A program made the translations under genes and the position numbers. A DNA stretch of 64,000 bases, from NCBI RefSeq assembly GCF_000227685.2, contig NZ_CP007029.1, forward strand, positions 594,501 through 658,500, in the 5' to 3' direction. How positions within the stretch are numbered: position 1 is the first letter of the stretch; every line of letters starts with the position of its first letter. Shown in pieces: positions 45,722 to 54,865 of this stretch. The notes under the pieces are model-generated. The model searched no databases and was not told where the DNA came from. It was given only the letters and a program-made list of their open reading frames with translations. The DNA is from Thioalkalivibrio paradoxus ARh 1. GTDB lineage: Bacteria > Pseudomonadota > Gammaproteobacteria > Ectothiorhodospirales > Ectothiorhodospiraceae.

Positions 45722-47197
45722 ATGGAACTCCTCCACCAACGTATCCGGGTCGCCCCGCGGCCGCCGGCCAGCCAGCGGCCGGTACTGCCGGTGCTGCTGC
45801 TCGGCCACGCCCCCGGGCGGGTGCGGCGCCCGCGCATCCCGGACGAGGCACTCGAGCAGATGCGTTCGGTGGGTCTGGGTCCGCTGCTGGAGGAGCGCCT
45901 GTTCGCGGCCCCGGAGGAACGAGCGCTATGTCATCTGCCGCTGCCGCTCAACTCCGTTGCCGAGTTCGACGACATCTTCCCCGATGCGCGCGAGGCTGCG
46001 ACCGACTACCGCAGCATCCTCGCCGGTCGGCGGGCCTGGCTGCCGCAGGCGGTGACCGACTTCTTCGCCAATGGCGGCGAGCGGCTGTGGGTGCTGCGGA
46101 TTCCCGAGGATGAGGCGCAGGCGGGGTTTCTACCGTCGCGCATGCTGGTTCCGCACGATCTGCACAGCCTGCGCGGTATCGCCCTGCTGCTGTCGCTGCC
46201 CGAGGTGGGCGTGGTTGCGCTGCCGGACCTGGAGCGGTTGCAGATTCCGGCCAACCTGCCCGACATTCCGCGCATGCGGCTGGCCAACCCGGAGCCACCG
46301 TTCCTGCCCTGTGGCGCGGAGATCGACAACGGCCATCGCGAGCGGCGCAATCCCGGTGAGATCGAACACGCTCCGCCGCCGCTGCCTACCGGCGACCTGC
46401 TGCGGCCCGTGCAGTACCTGCTGGCGCGGCACCGTCCCGATGTGCAGTGCCTGTTCACGTTGCCGCTGGCCTATTCCGACACCGACAATGCTGACCGGCC
46501 GGGACTCGACCCTGCGGCGCTGGCTGATATCGAGGCGATCAAGGCGGACAGCGACGGGCCCCAGCTGCGCCGGCTGCAGTTGCTCTTTCCCTACCTGCGT
46601 GGCGCGGGTTACCGGCTGGTCAGCAGCGTCGGTGCGCTCGCCGGCCTGCAGGCCGGCGGCGCTCGCCGACGGGGCATCTGGCGTTCGGTGGCGGGGCGGC
46701 CGATGCGCACCGATGCGCGACCGTATCCCGCGGTGACCCTGCAACGCACCCTCGAACTGCGCGAGCGGCCGGGCATCGGCGTGCTGCAGGTCAACGGCGG
46801 CCGCGTGCTCCTGGACGACGAGCGCCTCGCGGTGCCCGCGCTGCCGCCCGACCAGTACACCCTCACCGGGCGCGCGGAGTACCGCAGCGGCGAGGTGGCC
46901 CGCTTCATGGGGTTCCTGCTCCGCCAGTTGCGGGCGCTGGGCGAAACGCTGGCGTTCAACGTGGACCACCGCGACCCGCGGCCCCGGCTGCTGCTGGAGG
47001 ATTTCTTCCGGCGCCTGTACCGGCAGGGCGCGCTGCGCGGCCGCAAGTCAGAGGACGCCTACCGCATCCGGCAGATCACCGGCCAGGACGCTGTAATCAT
47101 CTTCGAGATCGAGGTGGCGCCGGCCTTTCCGATCGATCGCATTCATATCGCCTTCGTCCATCGCGGTGGTGACTGGACGGCGGAGCTGCGGACATGA
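45722..47197 (+). CDS. Divergent second sheath-like protein
   Basis: 491 residues. The sheath pattern is retained in VTDFFANGGERLWVLRIPED (compare FFDNGGKQLFVAR of the main sheath) and in the C-terminal VARFMGFLLRQLRALGETLA and FFRRLYRQGALRGRKSEDAY. It lacks the large insertion and the N-terminal YLAPGVFVEE. It is followed by a second tube gene, so it may form a special ring or collar. The call rests on these local matches. Confidence 0.7.
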   Translation: MELLHQRIRVAPRPPASQRPVLPVLLLGHAPGRVRRPRIPDEALEQMRSVGLGPLLEERLFAAPEERALCHLPLPLNSVAEFDDIFPDAREAATDYRSILAGRRAWLPQAVTDFFANGGERLWVLRIPEDEAQAGFLPSRMLVPHDLHSLRGIALLLSLPEVGVVALPDLERLQIPANLPDIPRMRLANPEPPFLPCGAEIDNGHRERRNPGEIEHAPPPLPTGDLLRPVQYLLARHRPDVQCLFTLPLAYSDTDNADRPGLDPAALADIEAIKADSDGPQLRRLQLLFPYLRGAGYRLVSSVGALAGLQAGGARRRGIWRSVAGRPMRTDARPYPAVTLQRTLELRERPGIGVLQVNGGRVLLDDERLAVPALPPDQYTLTGRAEYRSGEVARFMGFLLRQLRALGETLAFNVDHRDPRPRLLLEDFFRRLYRQGALRGRKSEDAYRIRQITGQDAVIIFEIEVAPAFPIDRIHIAFVHRGGDWTAELRT

Positions 47198-47700
47198 CCG
47201 AGTTCGTCCCCTTTCGCTTCCGGGTCTCGCTCTACAACGGCGACCGGTCCGAGCTCCTGTGCGGTGGTCAGTTCAGCGAGGTGACCGGGCTCGAGGTGAC
47301 CATGGAGCCCAAGCTGATCGCCGAAGGCGGCCGGAACTGGGGTGCTTTCCAGCGCGCCGGCCAGACCCGGTTCGCGCCGGTGGTGCTCAAGCGCGGCGTC
47401 ACCAGCATCGATGATCTCTGGAAGTGGTTCGATATCACCACCCGCGGTGCGAACTACGGCTATCGCCTGGAGGGTGAGATCGAGGTACTCGGACACCCGT
47501 CGGTCACGGTCGACGGTACCGGCGACGTGACCTCGGTGCAGGACAGCCCGGTTCTGGTCTGGAAGCTGGCCCAGGTACTGGCCACCAGGTTCAAGGGACC
47601 GGACCTGTCGGCTACGGCGAGCCAGGCCGCGATCGAGGAACTGCACCTCGTTCACGAGGGACTTACGCTGGTGCGCCCGGCGGCGGGGGAGGGCGCCTGA
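47194..47700 (+). CDS. CIS tube protein, second copy (Pvc5-like)
   Basis: 168 residues, gp19 fold: FVPFRFRVSLYNGDRSELLC, GGQFSEVTGLEVTMEPKLIA, then GEIEVLGHPSVTVDGTG and LVWKLAQVLATRFKGPDLSA. CIS loci often hold a main tube plus one or two initiator tube proteins. It overlaps the previous stop and the next start. Confidence 0.9.
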   Translation: MTEFVPFRFRVSLYNGDRSELLCGGQFSEVTGLEVTMEPKLIAEGGRNWGAFQRAGQTRFAPVVLKRGVTSIDDLWKWFDITTRGANYGYRLEGEIEVLGHPSVTVDGTGDVTSVQDSPVLVWKLAQVLATRFKGPDLSATASQAAIEELHLVHEGLTLVRPAAGEGA

Positions 47701-48587
47701 TGGCCGATATCGAGCGCGCACAACTGATCCCCGTCTCCGGCAGCAACGACCAGCCGGATACCCACGACGCGATCGACGTGCAGTTCAACCCGGCCTCACT
47801 CAAGGTCGCGCTGTCGAACACGCTGAAGGCCAACCCGCGCAATGGCACGAGCCAGGCGGCACAGTTTGTGGACAAAAGCTCGTCGACGCTGAGCGTGGAG
47901 CTGATCTTCGACACGACCGTCGGCTCGGATGCGCAGGGCGAGCCCGCGTCGAAGAGGATCGAGGAAGGGTCCGACGTGCGCAAGCTGACCGGGCAGATCG
48001 CCGAGCACTTCATGAAGCCGGTGGCGGCGGGCGATCAGCTGCAGGCCCCGCGCCGCTGCCTGTTCCAGTGGGGTGCATTCGAGTTTCTCGGCCTGGTGCA
48101 GAGCTTCGACGAGACGCTGGACTTCTTCTCTCCCGAAGGGCGGCCGCTGCGAGCCACCGTCTCGCTGAAGCTCAGCGAGGACCGCTACCAGTTCCGCAGC
48201 CGGGACATCGAGCAGGCGGAACGGGCGACGCCCAGGCTCACGCCGACCGGTGGCGCCGCGCCGGACGCGGACAACCCCGCCGCCGGGAGCGACACCCCGG
48301 TGCACGAGGCGTCTGCGGCCGCCGGGCAGGATCCCCGTGACTGGCGCGAGACCGCCCTTTACAACGGGATCGAGTCGCCGCGGCTGCCGGCGGCGTCGGC
48401 CCTGGCGGTGCCGCCGGCCGGCGCCGCGGTGACCGGGGGCGCGGCCTTCAGGGTCGGGGTGTCGGCCAGCGTTGGGACCGGGATCGGCGGTGCCTTCGCC
48501 AGTACCCAGACGGCCGGAAGCATGCGTGCGGAGGTCAAGACCGTGGCGACCTCCAAGCCCAGGCTGTCAGGCGTGGGTTTCGACTGA
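47700..48587 (+). CDS. CIS tube/LysM-type connector (Pvc7-like)
   Basis: 295 residues. The N-terminal CIS-tube domain has AIDVQFNPASLKVALSNTLK, DKSSSTLSVELIFDTTVGSD and RCLFQWGAFEFLGLVQSFDE. The C-terminal region DWRETALYNGIESPRL resembles the residual LysM element of this family, followed by a long Ala/Gly-rich tail. It probably links tube to baseplate. Confidence 0.85.
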   Translation: MADIERAQLIPVSGSNDQPDTHDAIDVQFNPASLKVALSNTLKANPRNGTSQAAQFVDKSSSTLSVELIFDTTVGSDAQGEPASKRIEEGSDVRKLTGQIAEHFMKPVAAGDQLQAPRRCLFQWGAFEFLGLVQSFDETLDFFSPEGRPLRATVSLKLSEDRYQFRSRDIEQAERATPRLTPTGGAAPDADNPAAGSDTPVHEASAAAGQDPRDWRETALYNGIESPRLPAASALAVPPAGAAVTGGAAFRVGVSASVGTGIGGAFASTQTAGSMRAEVKTVATSKPRLSGVGFD

Positions 48588-48607
48588 CGTGACCAGAGGA
48601 ACATCGA

Positions 48608-48769
48608 ATGCCGGTAGTGATCCACGAAGTCATCGCCGAGGTCGAGGGGACGCCCGTACCGGAGCAGGCGCCAGCCGCCGAGTCGGTGCCACTCGGGCCC
48701 GACGAGCGCGACCTGATGGAGAACCTGGCGCTGCTGGAGGAACGCCGGGCGCGCCTGGCGGTGGATTGA
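48608..48769 (+). CDS. Small DUF5908-type CIS protein
   Basis: 53 residues, MPVVIHEVIAEVEGTP at the N-terminus, which fits the DUF5908 proteins found in CIS loci, and a C-terminal helix DLMENLALLEERRARLA. The ATG at 48608 follows an AGAGGAAC site, and the TGA overlaps the next ATG. Easily missed because of size. Confidence 0.75.
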   Translation: MPVVIHEVIAEVEGTPVPEQAPAAESVPLGPDERDLMENLALLEERRARLAVD

Positions 48770-49812
48770 TGCACGACACCGCCTTCGCAAGCAGCCGCCC
48801 CCGGATCCGGGTCGCTGGCGAGGCGCGCCGCGATCTGCAGGACGCGCTGTCGGCGATGATCGTGAACCTTCCGCTCACCGGTTGTGCTCATGCCGAGTTG
48901 CAGCTGGCTAATTTCGGTCAGGGTGAAGGCCAGGCCCCCGGGCTGTCGTTCGAGGATCTCCGGCTGGGCGATGAGGTGGAACTGGCCATCGATACCGATG
49001 GCGAGGGCAGGATTTTCCAGGGCGAAATCACCGCGCTCGAGGAGCGCTACGGCGATGGGGCCCCGCGGCTGGTCCTGCTGCTCCAAGACCCGCTGCACCG
49101 GCTGGGCCGCAGGCGTCGCAGCCGCGTGTTCGAGGACACGACGCTGGATGCGGTGGTGCGCTCGGTGGCCGATGACGCCGGCCTGGAGGTCGAAGTCAGC
49201 GCCTCGACGGTGGCCACGGACTATCACCAGCTGAACGAGAGCGACCTGGCCTTCCTGCTGAGGCTGCTCGCTCCGCTGGATATCGCGCTGCGCCTGGAGG
49301 ATGGCCGCCTGCGGGTTCGTCCGGAAGAGCCCGACGCCACTCCGGTACGGGTGGACCCGCAGGACAATGCCCTGCAGGTGCGGCTGATCGCGGATCTCAA
49401 CCACCAGCACGATGCCACCGAGGTCCGCGGCTTCAATGCGGCGACCGACCAGGCGGCGGTGGCCTCTGCGAGCACGCTGGCCACCCCGCCGCCGGGCACC
49501 ACCGCCGCGCAATTACTGGGGAGGCTGGGCTGGCCCGGTCCGGAGGTCGTGGTGCAGCCGTTTGCACGCTCGCAGGGCGAGGCCGACGCCTTCGTCGCCG
49601 GCCGTTTCCGCCGCCGCGCGAAATACTTCGTCAGTGGCGACATCCGCATGCTCGGCCAGTCCGCGCTGCGCAGCGGCCGCGAGATCGAACTCGCCGGTGT
49701 CTCCGGGCGGCTGCGGGGAACCTACCAGGTGGTGCATTGCGTGCACCGGTTCGATAACGCGGCGGGCTACGAGACCGAACTCAGGGTCCACCGCCCGGAC
49801 TGGAACGATTGA
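48769..49812 (+). CDS. CIS hub protein, gpD/gp27-like
   Basis: 347 residues of the phage late-control-D/VgrG N-terminal type. It shows MIVNLPLTGCAHAELQLANF, LRLGDEVELAIDTDGEGRIF, the domain AVVRSVADDAGLEVEVSAST and NESDLAFLLRLLAPLDIALR, and AFVAGRFRRRAKYFVSGDIR. It forms the baseplate hub with the next protein; in Pvc8-type systems both parts are one polypeptide, here they are split. Confidence 0.9.
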   Translation: MHDTAFASSRPRIRVAGEARRDLQDALSAMIVNLPLTGCAHAELQLANFGQGEGQAPGLSFEDLRLGDEVELAIDTDGEGRIFQGEITALEERYGDGAPRLVLLLQDPLHRLGRRRRSRVFEDTTLDAVVRSVADDAGLEVEVSASTVATDYHQLNESDLAFLLRLLAPLDIALRLEDGRLRVRPEEPDATPVRVDPQDNALQVRLIADLNHQHDATEVRGFNAATDQAAVASASTLATPPPGTTAAQLLGRLGWPGPEVVVQPFARSQGEADAFVAGRFRRRAKYFVSGDIRMLGQSALRSGREIELAGVSGRLRGTYQVVHCVHRFDNAAGYETELRVHRPDWND

Positions 49813-49815
49813 TCG

Positions 49816-50457
49816 ATGACTCCCCATGCCATCGGCGGTCTTTCGAGCCTGCATCTCGGCGAGGTGACCGACAACGCCGACCCGGAGGGCCGGGGCCGGG
49901 TCAAGGTGCGGCTGCACGGGGTGGACATGGAGCTCTGGGCTGCGGTGGTCGCCTCGTCCGCGGGAAGCGGGTACGGCGCGAGTTTCATTCCCCGCCGCCA
50001 GGAGGTGGTGGTGCTGGCGTTCGTCACGCCGGAGCTGCCACTGGTCCTCGGCAGCATCTGGAGCGGGCAGGGCAGTGTGCCCGACGACGCCGAGCCGCAG
50101 GAGGAGCGCTATGTCGTGCGCACCCCGGCCGGCACCGTGCTGGAGTTCGACGACGGCGAGGGCCCCAGGCTGGAGATCCGCACCCCTCAGGGCCATCGTT
50201 TGACCGTCACCGACGGCAACGGTGGCGAGGTCGAACTCGCGCGCGGCGGCCAGAGCGTAAAGATGACCGCCAGCGAGGTCAGCGTACGCTCCACCGGCGA
50301 GGTGAAGGTCGATGCCGCCAGCATCACCGTCAGCGCCGGCATGGTGACGGTCAACGCCGGAATGTCGAAGTTCAGCGGCGTGGTGCAGGCCGATACCGTG
50401 ATCACCAATGCCGTCGTGAGTTCGAGCTACACGCCGGGTGCCGGCAACGTCTGGTGA
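49816..50457 (+). CDS. CIS spike protein, gpV/gp5-like
   Basis: 213 residues. An N-terminal OB-fold (LHLGEVTDNADPEGRGRVKV, SFIPRRQEVVVLAFVTPELP, PLVLGSIW) is followed by a repetitive beta-helical tail (VYVRTPAGT-type strands, VKVDAASITVSAGMVTVNAG). It makes the puncturing spike with the upstream hub. No PAAR or toxin domain is fused. Confidence 0.92.
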   Translation: MTPHAIGGLSSLHLGEVTDNADPEGRGRVKVRLHGVDMELWAAVVASSAGSGYGASFIPRRQEVVVLAFVTPELPLVLGSIWSGQGSVPDDAEPQEERYVVRTPAGTVLEFDDGEGPRLEIRTPQGHRLTVTDGNGGEVELARGGQSVKMTASEVSVRSTGEVKVDAASITVSAGMVTVNAGMSKFSGVVQADTVITNAVVSSSYTPGAGNVW

Positions 50458-50468
50458 GAGGAACGCCC

Positions 50469-52115
50469 ATGGCAACCACAGCAGTCCGACACGCAAACCA
50501 CAGGGTACGGCTGCAGCGGCCCTACTATGCACTCGAGGCGGGAACCGAACTGCATCGTTACCAGGAAACCGACTTCATCCCCCGCTTCCTGCAGGATCTG
50601 GAGAGTCATGCGCTGGAGCAGCCGCAGGCATCGATCTGGCAGTTCCAGGACCGCTTCAGCCGTCACGACGAAAGCGTAGTGCTGCGTCTGCCGATCCATC
50701 GCAGCTTCTACCTGATCAGCTGCGAGATCGCCTGCGACCGTCCCGGCTTTCCGGCGCTCGATCCGGCCCGCATCGCGTCGGCCGGGTTCGTGATCCGCAG
50801 CGTGCGCGGCAACGAGGAGCACGCCTGGATGCTGGAGGACGGCGCGGCGCTCGGCTGGCAGCCCGCTGCGGCCGAGCCGCGCGACCCCGATGCGCGGCGC
50901 CGGCTGTGTCCGGACGGCAGCGTGCGGCCGCGGCAGGACACGCCCACCTACAGCGGTGAGGAGACCCACCCACTGCACCCGGTGGTGACCCGCGATCGTA
51001 ACGGCAAATGCCGCACCGTACTCTACGGCTACCTGCCGCTGGGCGGATTTCACTACTACCAGCACAGCGCAGGCGAGACGCCGTTTGATGCAGCCTCCGA
51101 GCGCAGCGTGCAGCAGGCGCTGGAGCGCCAGCTGCCGTGGCCGTTTGGTCTGCGCGAGGCCCCGGCGCGGCGGCGCTGGCGTGACGGCGACGCGTGCCAC
51201 GTGGAGGGCGGCCGGCCGACGATGGCGTTCTTTGAACTGCTGCGGATGCTGGTCAACCGATACCATCTCGGTGAGGCCGGAATCGTGGAGAACGCCGGCC
51301 TGGAGGAACTGCTCGGGGAGGTCCGTTTTCTGAACGTCAGGCGCGGTCGGGAGAGCGAGCAGGTGCGACCGCGCGAGAGTCTGGCCGAGTACCTGCGCAG
51401 CTGCGCCGGCCACGGCGGCGACAATCCGCTGCTGCGCTGGATCATCGGGCAGGAGGACACCATGGACCGCCACGGTGGCGCGGCCCCGCTGGCGCAGCTG
51501 CCGGATGCCACGCAGCCGGCCAGCGATTCCAGCGGCAGCATCGAGTACCGGCTCGAATTCACCGAGGCTCAGGCCGCCCGGCTCCGGGAGTTGCTCCTGG
51601 CCCGGGTATCCGGGCAGTTGACGGAACGGGCAAGGGAGGTGCCGATTCCGAAGTTTCAGCAAGGCCGGCACGATCTCTACCAGGTTGTCCCGTTCGTGCG
51701 CGTGCTGGACGGCGACGGGAGGGAGCACCTGGTCTGGGCCACCGCGGGCCAGCGCAGCCGGCGTTTCCGTGTTGCCGCTCCGTTCGATCCCGAGGCCAGC
51801 CGTCCGGCGGTGATCCAGATGCCAGGGCTGGCCGATCTCAAGCGCGGTCTGGCGAAGGGGGTGAGCATGATCACCCCGGCCGACACCTTCAATCTGATCG
51901 ACCGGATCAAGTTCAAGAAGGGCGTCACCGCGGACGCGGTCCCCGACAGCGCTCCGCCGGGTGGAACGCTGCAGTGGATCTGCTCGTTCAGCCTGCCGGT
52001 TGTCACGCTGGTCGCGATGATCCTGCTGATGATCATGGTCTCGCTGTTGAACATCCTGTTCTGGTGGCTGCCGTGGGTGCGCATCTGCCTGCCGTTCCCC
52101 AAACTCAAACGCTAG
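50469..52115 (+). CDS. CIS-locus protein with a C-terminal transmembrane segment
   Basis: 548 residues, unrecognised family. The body is soluble and Trp/Arg-rich (for example SIWQFQDRFSRHDESVVLRL, VVTRDRNGKCRTVLYGYLPL). The last about 35 residues form a membrane helix pair (LPVVTLVAMILLMIMVSLLN, ILFWWLPWVRI) ending in basic KLKR. In the middle of the baseplate genes, a membrane anchor suggests attachment of the particle to the producing cell's inner membrane; this is inference. The start at 50469 has a GAGAGGAA site. Confidence 0.75.
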   Translation: MATTAVRHANHRVRLQRPYYALEAGTELHRYQETDFIPRFLQDLESHALEQPQASIWQFQDRFSRHDESVVLRLPIHRSFYLISCEIACDRPGFPALDPARIASAGFVIRSVRGNEEHAWMLEDGAALGWQPAAAEPRDPDARRRLCPDGSVRPRQDTPTYSGEETHPLHPVVTRDRNGKCRTVLYGYLPLGGFHYYQHSAGETPFDAASERSVQQALERQLPWPFGLREAPARRRWRDGDACHVEGGRPTMAFFELLRMLVNRYHLGEAGIVENAGLEELLGEVRFLNVRRGRESEQVRPRESLAEYLRSCAGHGGDNPLLRWIIGQEDTMDRHGGAAPLAQLPDATQPASDSSGSIEYRLEFTEAQAARLRELLLARVSGQLTERAREVPIPKFQQGRHDLYQVVPFVRVLDGDGREHLVWATAGQRSRRFRVAAPFDPEASRPAVIQMPGLADLKRGLAKGVSMITPADTFNLIDRIKFKKGVTADAVPDSAPPGGTLQWICSFSLPVVTLVAMILLMIMVSLLNILFWWLPWVRICLPFPKLKR

Positions 52116-52124
52116 GTGCCGCGA

Positions 52125-52520
52125 ATGAACGTGCCGGTCCCCAGGCTCATCAGCTGGCCACTGCTCGGTGGCATCCAGCACGGCCGCCTGCCGCATGCCG
52201 AGCATGACCGCAGCATCCGCGAGGTGATGCTCAATATCCTGCTCACGCGCCCCGGGGAGCGGCTGATGCGGCCCGACTTCGGTGCCGGGCTGCTGGACTT
52301 CGTGCACCAGCCCAACACCGAGACCACCCGCGCGCTGATGGCGCGGGTGGTACGCAAGTCGCTGGAGCGCTGGGAACCGCGGGTCGTGGTGGAGGGAGTG
52401 GATGTGCAGACGGCGCGCGAGCGCCTGTCCGAGGTGCACCTGACCGTGCGCTATCGCCTGCGTCATTCCGACGCCCCGCAGTCGCTCGCCCTCGCGCTGG
52501 ATCTGAACCAGCTGACCTGA
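52125..52520 (+). CDS. Baseplate wedge protein, gp25/GPW-like
   Basis: 131 residues: DRSIREVMLNILLTRPGERL, MRPDFGAGLLDFVHQPNTET and the C-terminal YRLRHSDAPQSLALALDLNQ, the GPW/gp25 family. It forms the wedge with the J-like protein encoded next. ATG at 52125 chosen; a GTG nine bases upstream is also in frame. Confidence 0.93.
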   Translation: MNVPVPRLISWPLLGGIQHGRLPHAEHDRSIREVMLNILLTRPGERLMRPDFGAGLLDFVHQPNTETTRALMARVVRKSLERWEPRVVVEGVDVQTARERLSEVHLTVRYRLRHSDAPQSLALALDLNQLT

Positions 52521-52534
52521 AGATGGAATGACCG

Positions 52535-54700
52535 ATGCCGCTACCGGTGCCCAACCTGGACGATCGCCGCTTCGAAGATCTGGTCGCAGAGGCCAGGGCG
52601 AGGCTCGCCACTCACTTGCCGGAACTCACACAGCTCGCGCCGGGCGATCCGGTGCACAACTTCATCGAGCTGTTCGCGTGGCTGACCGAGACCATTCTCT
52701 ATCGCGCCAACCTGATCCCCGAACGGCAGCGGCGGGTGTTCCTGAACCTGCTTCAGATTCCGGTACGGCCGGCACAGCCCGCGGTGGGAGTCGCCTGCAT
52801 CGGCACCGGACCGCGCTCGGTACGCATCCCGCCGGTGGTGCCCGCCGGTCTGCAGCTGACCGGTGCGGGCCAGACCTTCACGACGGTGGGCGAGGTGCAG
52901 CCGACGCCACTCGAGTTGTCGGTCGCGATCAAGCAGACACTGGATGCGGAGGATCTGCAGGCATTGGGGCTGACGCTCGATGATCTGCACGAGCAATACG
53001 CGCTCGCGCGCGGCGAGATTCCCGCACCGTTTCAGCCGCACGTATTCGACGTTCCCCGCGAACCGCTGAGCCTCGTGCGGAGTCTGGACAAGGTGTACTA
53101 CGTCGCCTTTTCGGTCCCGCGCACGCTGGTCGCGAGCATCGACGAGATCCGCGCCGGCCTGGCCGGCATCGTCCTCAATATCGCGATCGCGCCGGACGAT
53201 GCGGACACGGGTGAGAGTGTCAGCGACCTGCGCGCACGGGCGCTGGACTGGACACTGATGGTGCAGGGTCAGGAGGGCGAGATCCTTTCACTGCCGCTGG
53301 AGGTGGTGCACGACAGTTCGCTGGGCGGGCGCCGCGCCGGGGTGGCGCGCCTGCGCCTGCCGCGTAACCCGGCGCTGTTCCAGGGGCTGACCCGGGAGGA
53401 TCCGATGTTTGCCGGTCTCGGCGAACTGCCGCCGGAGCTCCCGACGCAGATTGCCGCCAACCGCATCGTGTTCTGGGTCCGGCTCGGCTGTGCCGAAGAA
53501 CCCGATCTGCCGCTGGGGTACCTGGACGTCAACGGTGTCGACATCGTCGGCCAGGGACTCAAGCGCGACCTGATGGTCGGGATCGGCAACGGCCGGCCCG
53601 ATCAGGTCGTCGTGCTGCCGGACACTCAGATCGACGCCGGGACGCTGGAACTGACCGTGGCGGAAGAGGGGGCCTGGGTGCCCTGGCAGCGTGTGGACTT
53701 TCTTGCCGGCCATGGCCCGGAGGACCGGGTGTTCCGGCTCGACGCGGTGGCCGGTCACGTCCATTTCGGCAACGGCGAGAATGGCAAGCGGCCGCCCGAG
53801 GGTCACCGCATCCGCGTGGCGGCTTACCGTTTCGGCGGCGGCCGCGAGGGCAACCTGCCTCCCGGCAGCCTGACCGAACTGACCGGGGCCAGCAGCCGGT
53901 TGGTGTTGCGCCAGGACTGGCCGACCCGTGGCGGGGTCGATGCCGAGACGGTGGAACAGGCCGAACAACGGATCCCGCAGTTCCTCACCCACCGCAACCG
54001 TGCGGTGACACGGGACGACTTCCGCCTGCTGACGCTGGCGAATCCCATCAACCCGGTGGCGCGCTGCGAGGTGCTGGAGGGCTTCCTTCCCGGGGCCAGC
54101 ATCCGCGCAGTGCGGGAGGGCGTGCCCGGGGTCGTGAGCCTGTTCGTGCTGCCGCCCGGCGAGCCGGCGCTCAATGCCGCGCCGCGACCCACGCAGGGCC
54201 TGCTGAAGGACGTCTTCAACTACCTGCGTCAACGCCTCCTGATCGGCACCGAGCTGTACGTGCTGAGTCCCGAGTTCGTGCCGGTTGCGGTCTCCGTGAA
54301 GATTTCGGTCCACGACGTGCAGACCGAGCAGCAGACCCTGCGGGCGGTGCGCGAGGCACTGATCCGTTACCTCTGGGCGCTGGCGCCGGGCGGCGCCCAG
54401 GGCGAAGGCTGGCCGCTGGGAGCTGCGGTACGTGGCAGGGAACTGCTGACGCAGGCGGCGCGTGCACCGGGCGTGCGGGAGGTGAACGCGCTTGCCGTGT
54501 TCGTCCGTGTTGACGGCCATTGGCGGCGTCTGGAGCTCGACGAGCCGCTGGACCTGGCCGCCTACCAACTGCCCGAACTGGTCGGCATCGGCGTCGGTAG
54601 CGGAACGGGAACGCCCGGGTTGCCTGAAGGGCTCGCACCGGCTCCGGGCGGCGGTGGCGGGCGCCCGGTGCCGGCGCCCGTGATTCCGGATGTGTGCTAG
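52535..54700 (+). CDS. Baseplate protein J-like (gpJ/gp6)
   Basis: 721 residues. The N-terminus DRRFEDLVAEARARLATHLP, then GDPVHNFIELFAWLTETILY and LIPERQRRVFLNLLQI, is that of Pvc11/12-type J proteins. The C-terminal half shows FGGGREGNLPPGSLTEL, the repeat FLTHRNRAVTRDDFRLL, and AVSVKISVHDVQTEQQT, the core J domain. It builds the wedge ring whose opening triggers sheath contraction. Confidence 0.93.
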   Translation: MPLPVPNLDDRRFEDLVAEARARLATHLPELTQLAPGDPVHNFIELFAWLTETILYRANLIPERQRRVFLNLLQIPVRPAQPAVGVACIGTGPRSVRIPPVVPAGLQLTGAGQTFTTVGEVQPTPLELSVAIKQTLDAEDLQALGLTLDDLHEQYALARGEIPAPFQPHVFDVPREPLSLVRSLDKVYYVAFSVPRTLVASIDEIRAGLAGIVLNIAIAPDDADTGESVSDLRARALDWTLMVQGQEGEILSLPLEVVHDSSLGGRRAGVARLRLPRNPALFQGLTREDPMFAGLGELPPELPTQIAANRIVFWVRLGCAEEPDLPLGYLDVNGVDIVGQGLKRDLMVGIGNGRPDQVVVLPDTQIDAGTLELTVAEEGAWVPWQRVDFLAGHGPEDRVFRLDAVAGHVHFGNGENGKRPPEGHRIRVAAYRFGGGREGNLPPGSLTELTGASSRLVLRQDWPTRGGVDAETVEQAEQRIPQFLTHRNRAVTRDDFRLLTLANPINPVARCEVLEGFLPGASIRAVREGVPGVVSLFVLPPGEPALNAAPRPTQGLLKDVFNYLRQRLLIGTELYVLSPEFVPVAVSVKISVHDVQTEQQTLRAVREALIRYLWALAPGGAQGEGWPLGAAVRGRELLTQAARAPGVREVNALAVFVRVDGHWRRLELDEPLDLAAYQLPELVGIGVGSGTGTPGLPEGLAPAPGGGGGRPVPAPVIPDVC

Positions 54701-54707
54701 GGGCTCG

Positions 54708-54863
54708 ATGATGCACGTTGCGCACTGCCAGGCTGGGCTCGTCGGGTACGCGGCGGCCAAGCCCCTGACCCCAATCGGCGGGCGGGGCTGGGCGCGCTGT
54801 GGTCCCTACCGGAGCCACCCGGCGCCGGAATCCCGTCCAGTGCGGCCGTGGCGGGGGTGGTGA
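54708..54863 (+). CDS. Possible 51-residue ORF, doubtful
   Basis: ATG 54708 (or 54711) opens a Gly/Pro/Arg-rich frame ending just before the next gene start. No recognisable motif and no clear ribosome site. It fills an otherwise unusual 165-base gap in a tightly packed operon, so it is listed with low confidence. Confidence 0.2.
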   Translation: MMHVAHCQAGLVGYAAAKPLTPIGGRGWARCGPYRSHPAPESRPVRPWRGW

Positions 54864-54865
54864 TC

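Noticed and set aside
50427-52466. 679-residue minus-strand frame opposite CIS genes
   Set aside because: Shadow of the 548-aa CIS protein and gp25; no motifs, His/Arg/Gln-rich composition.
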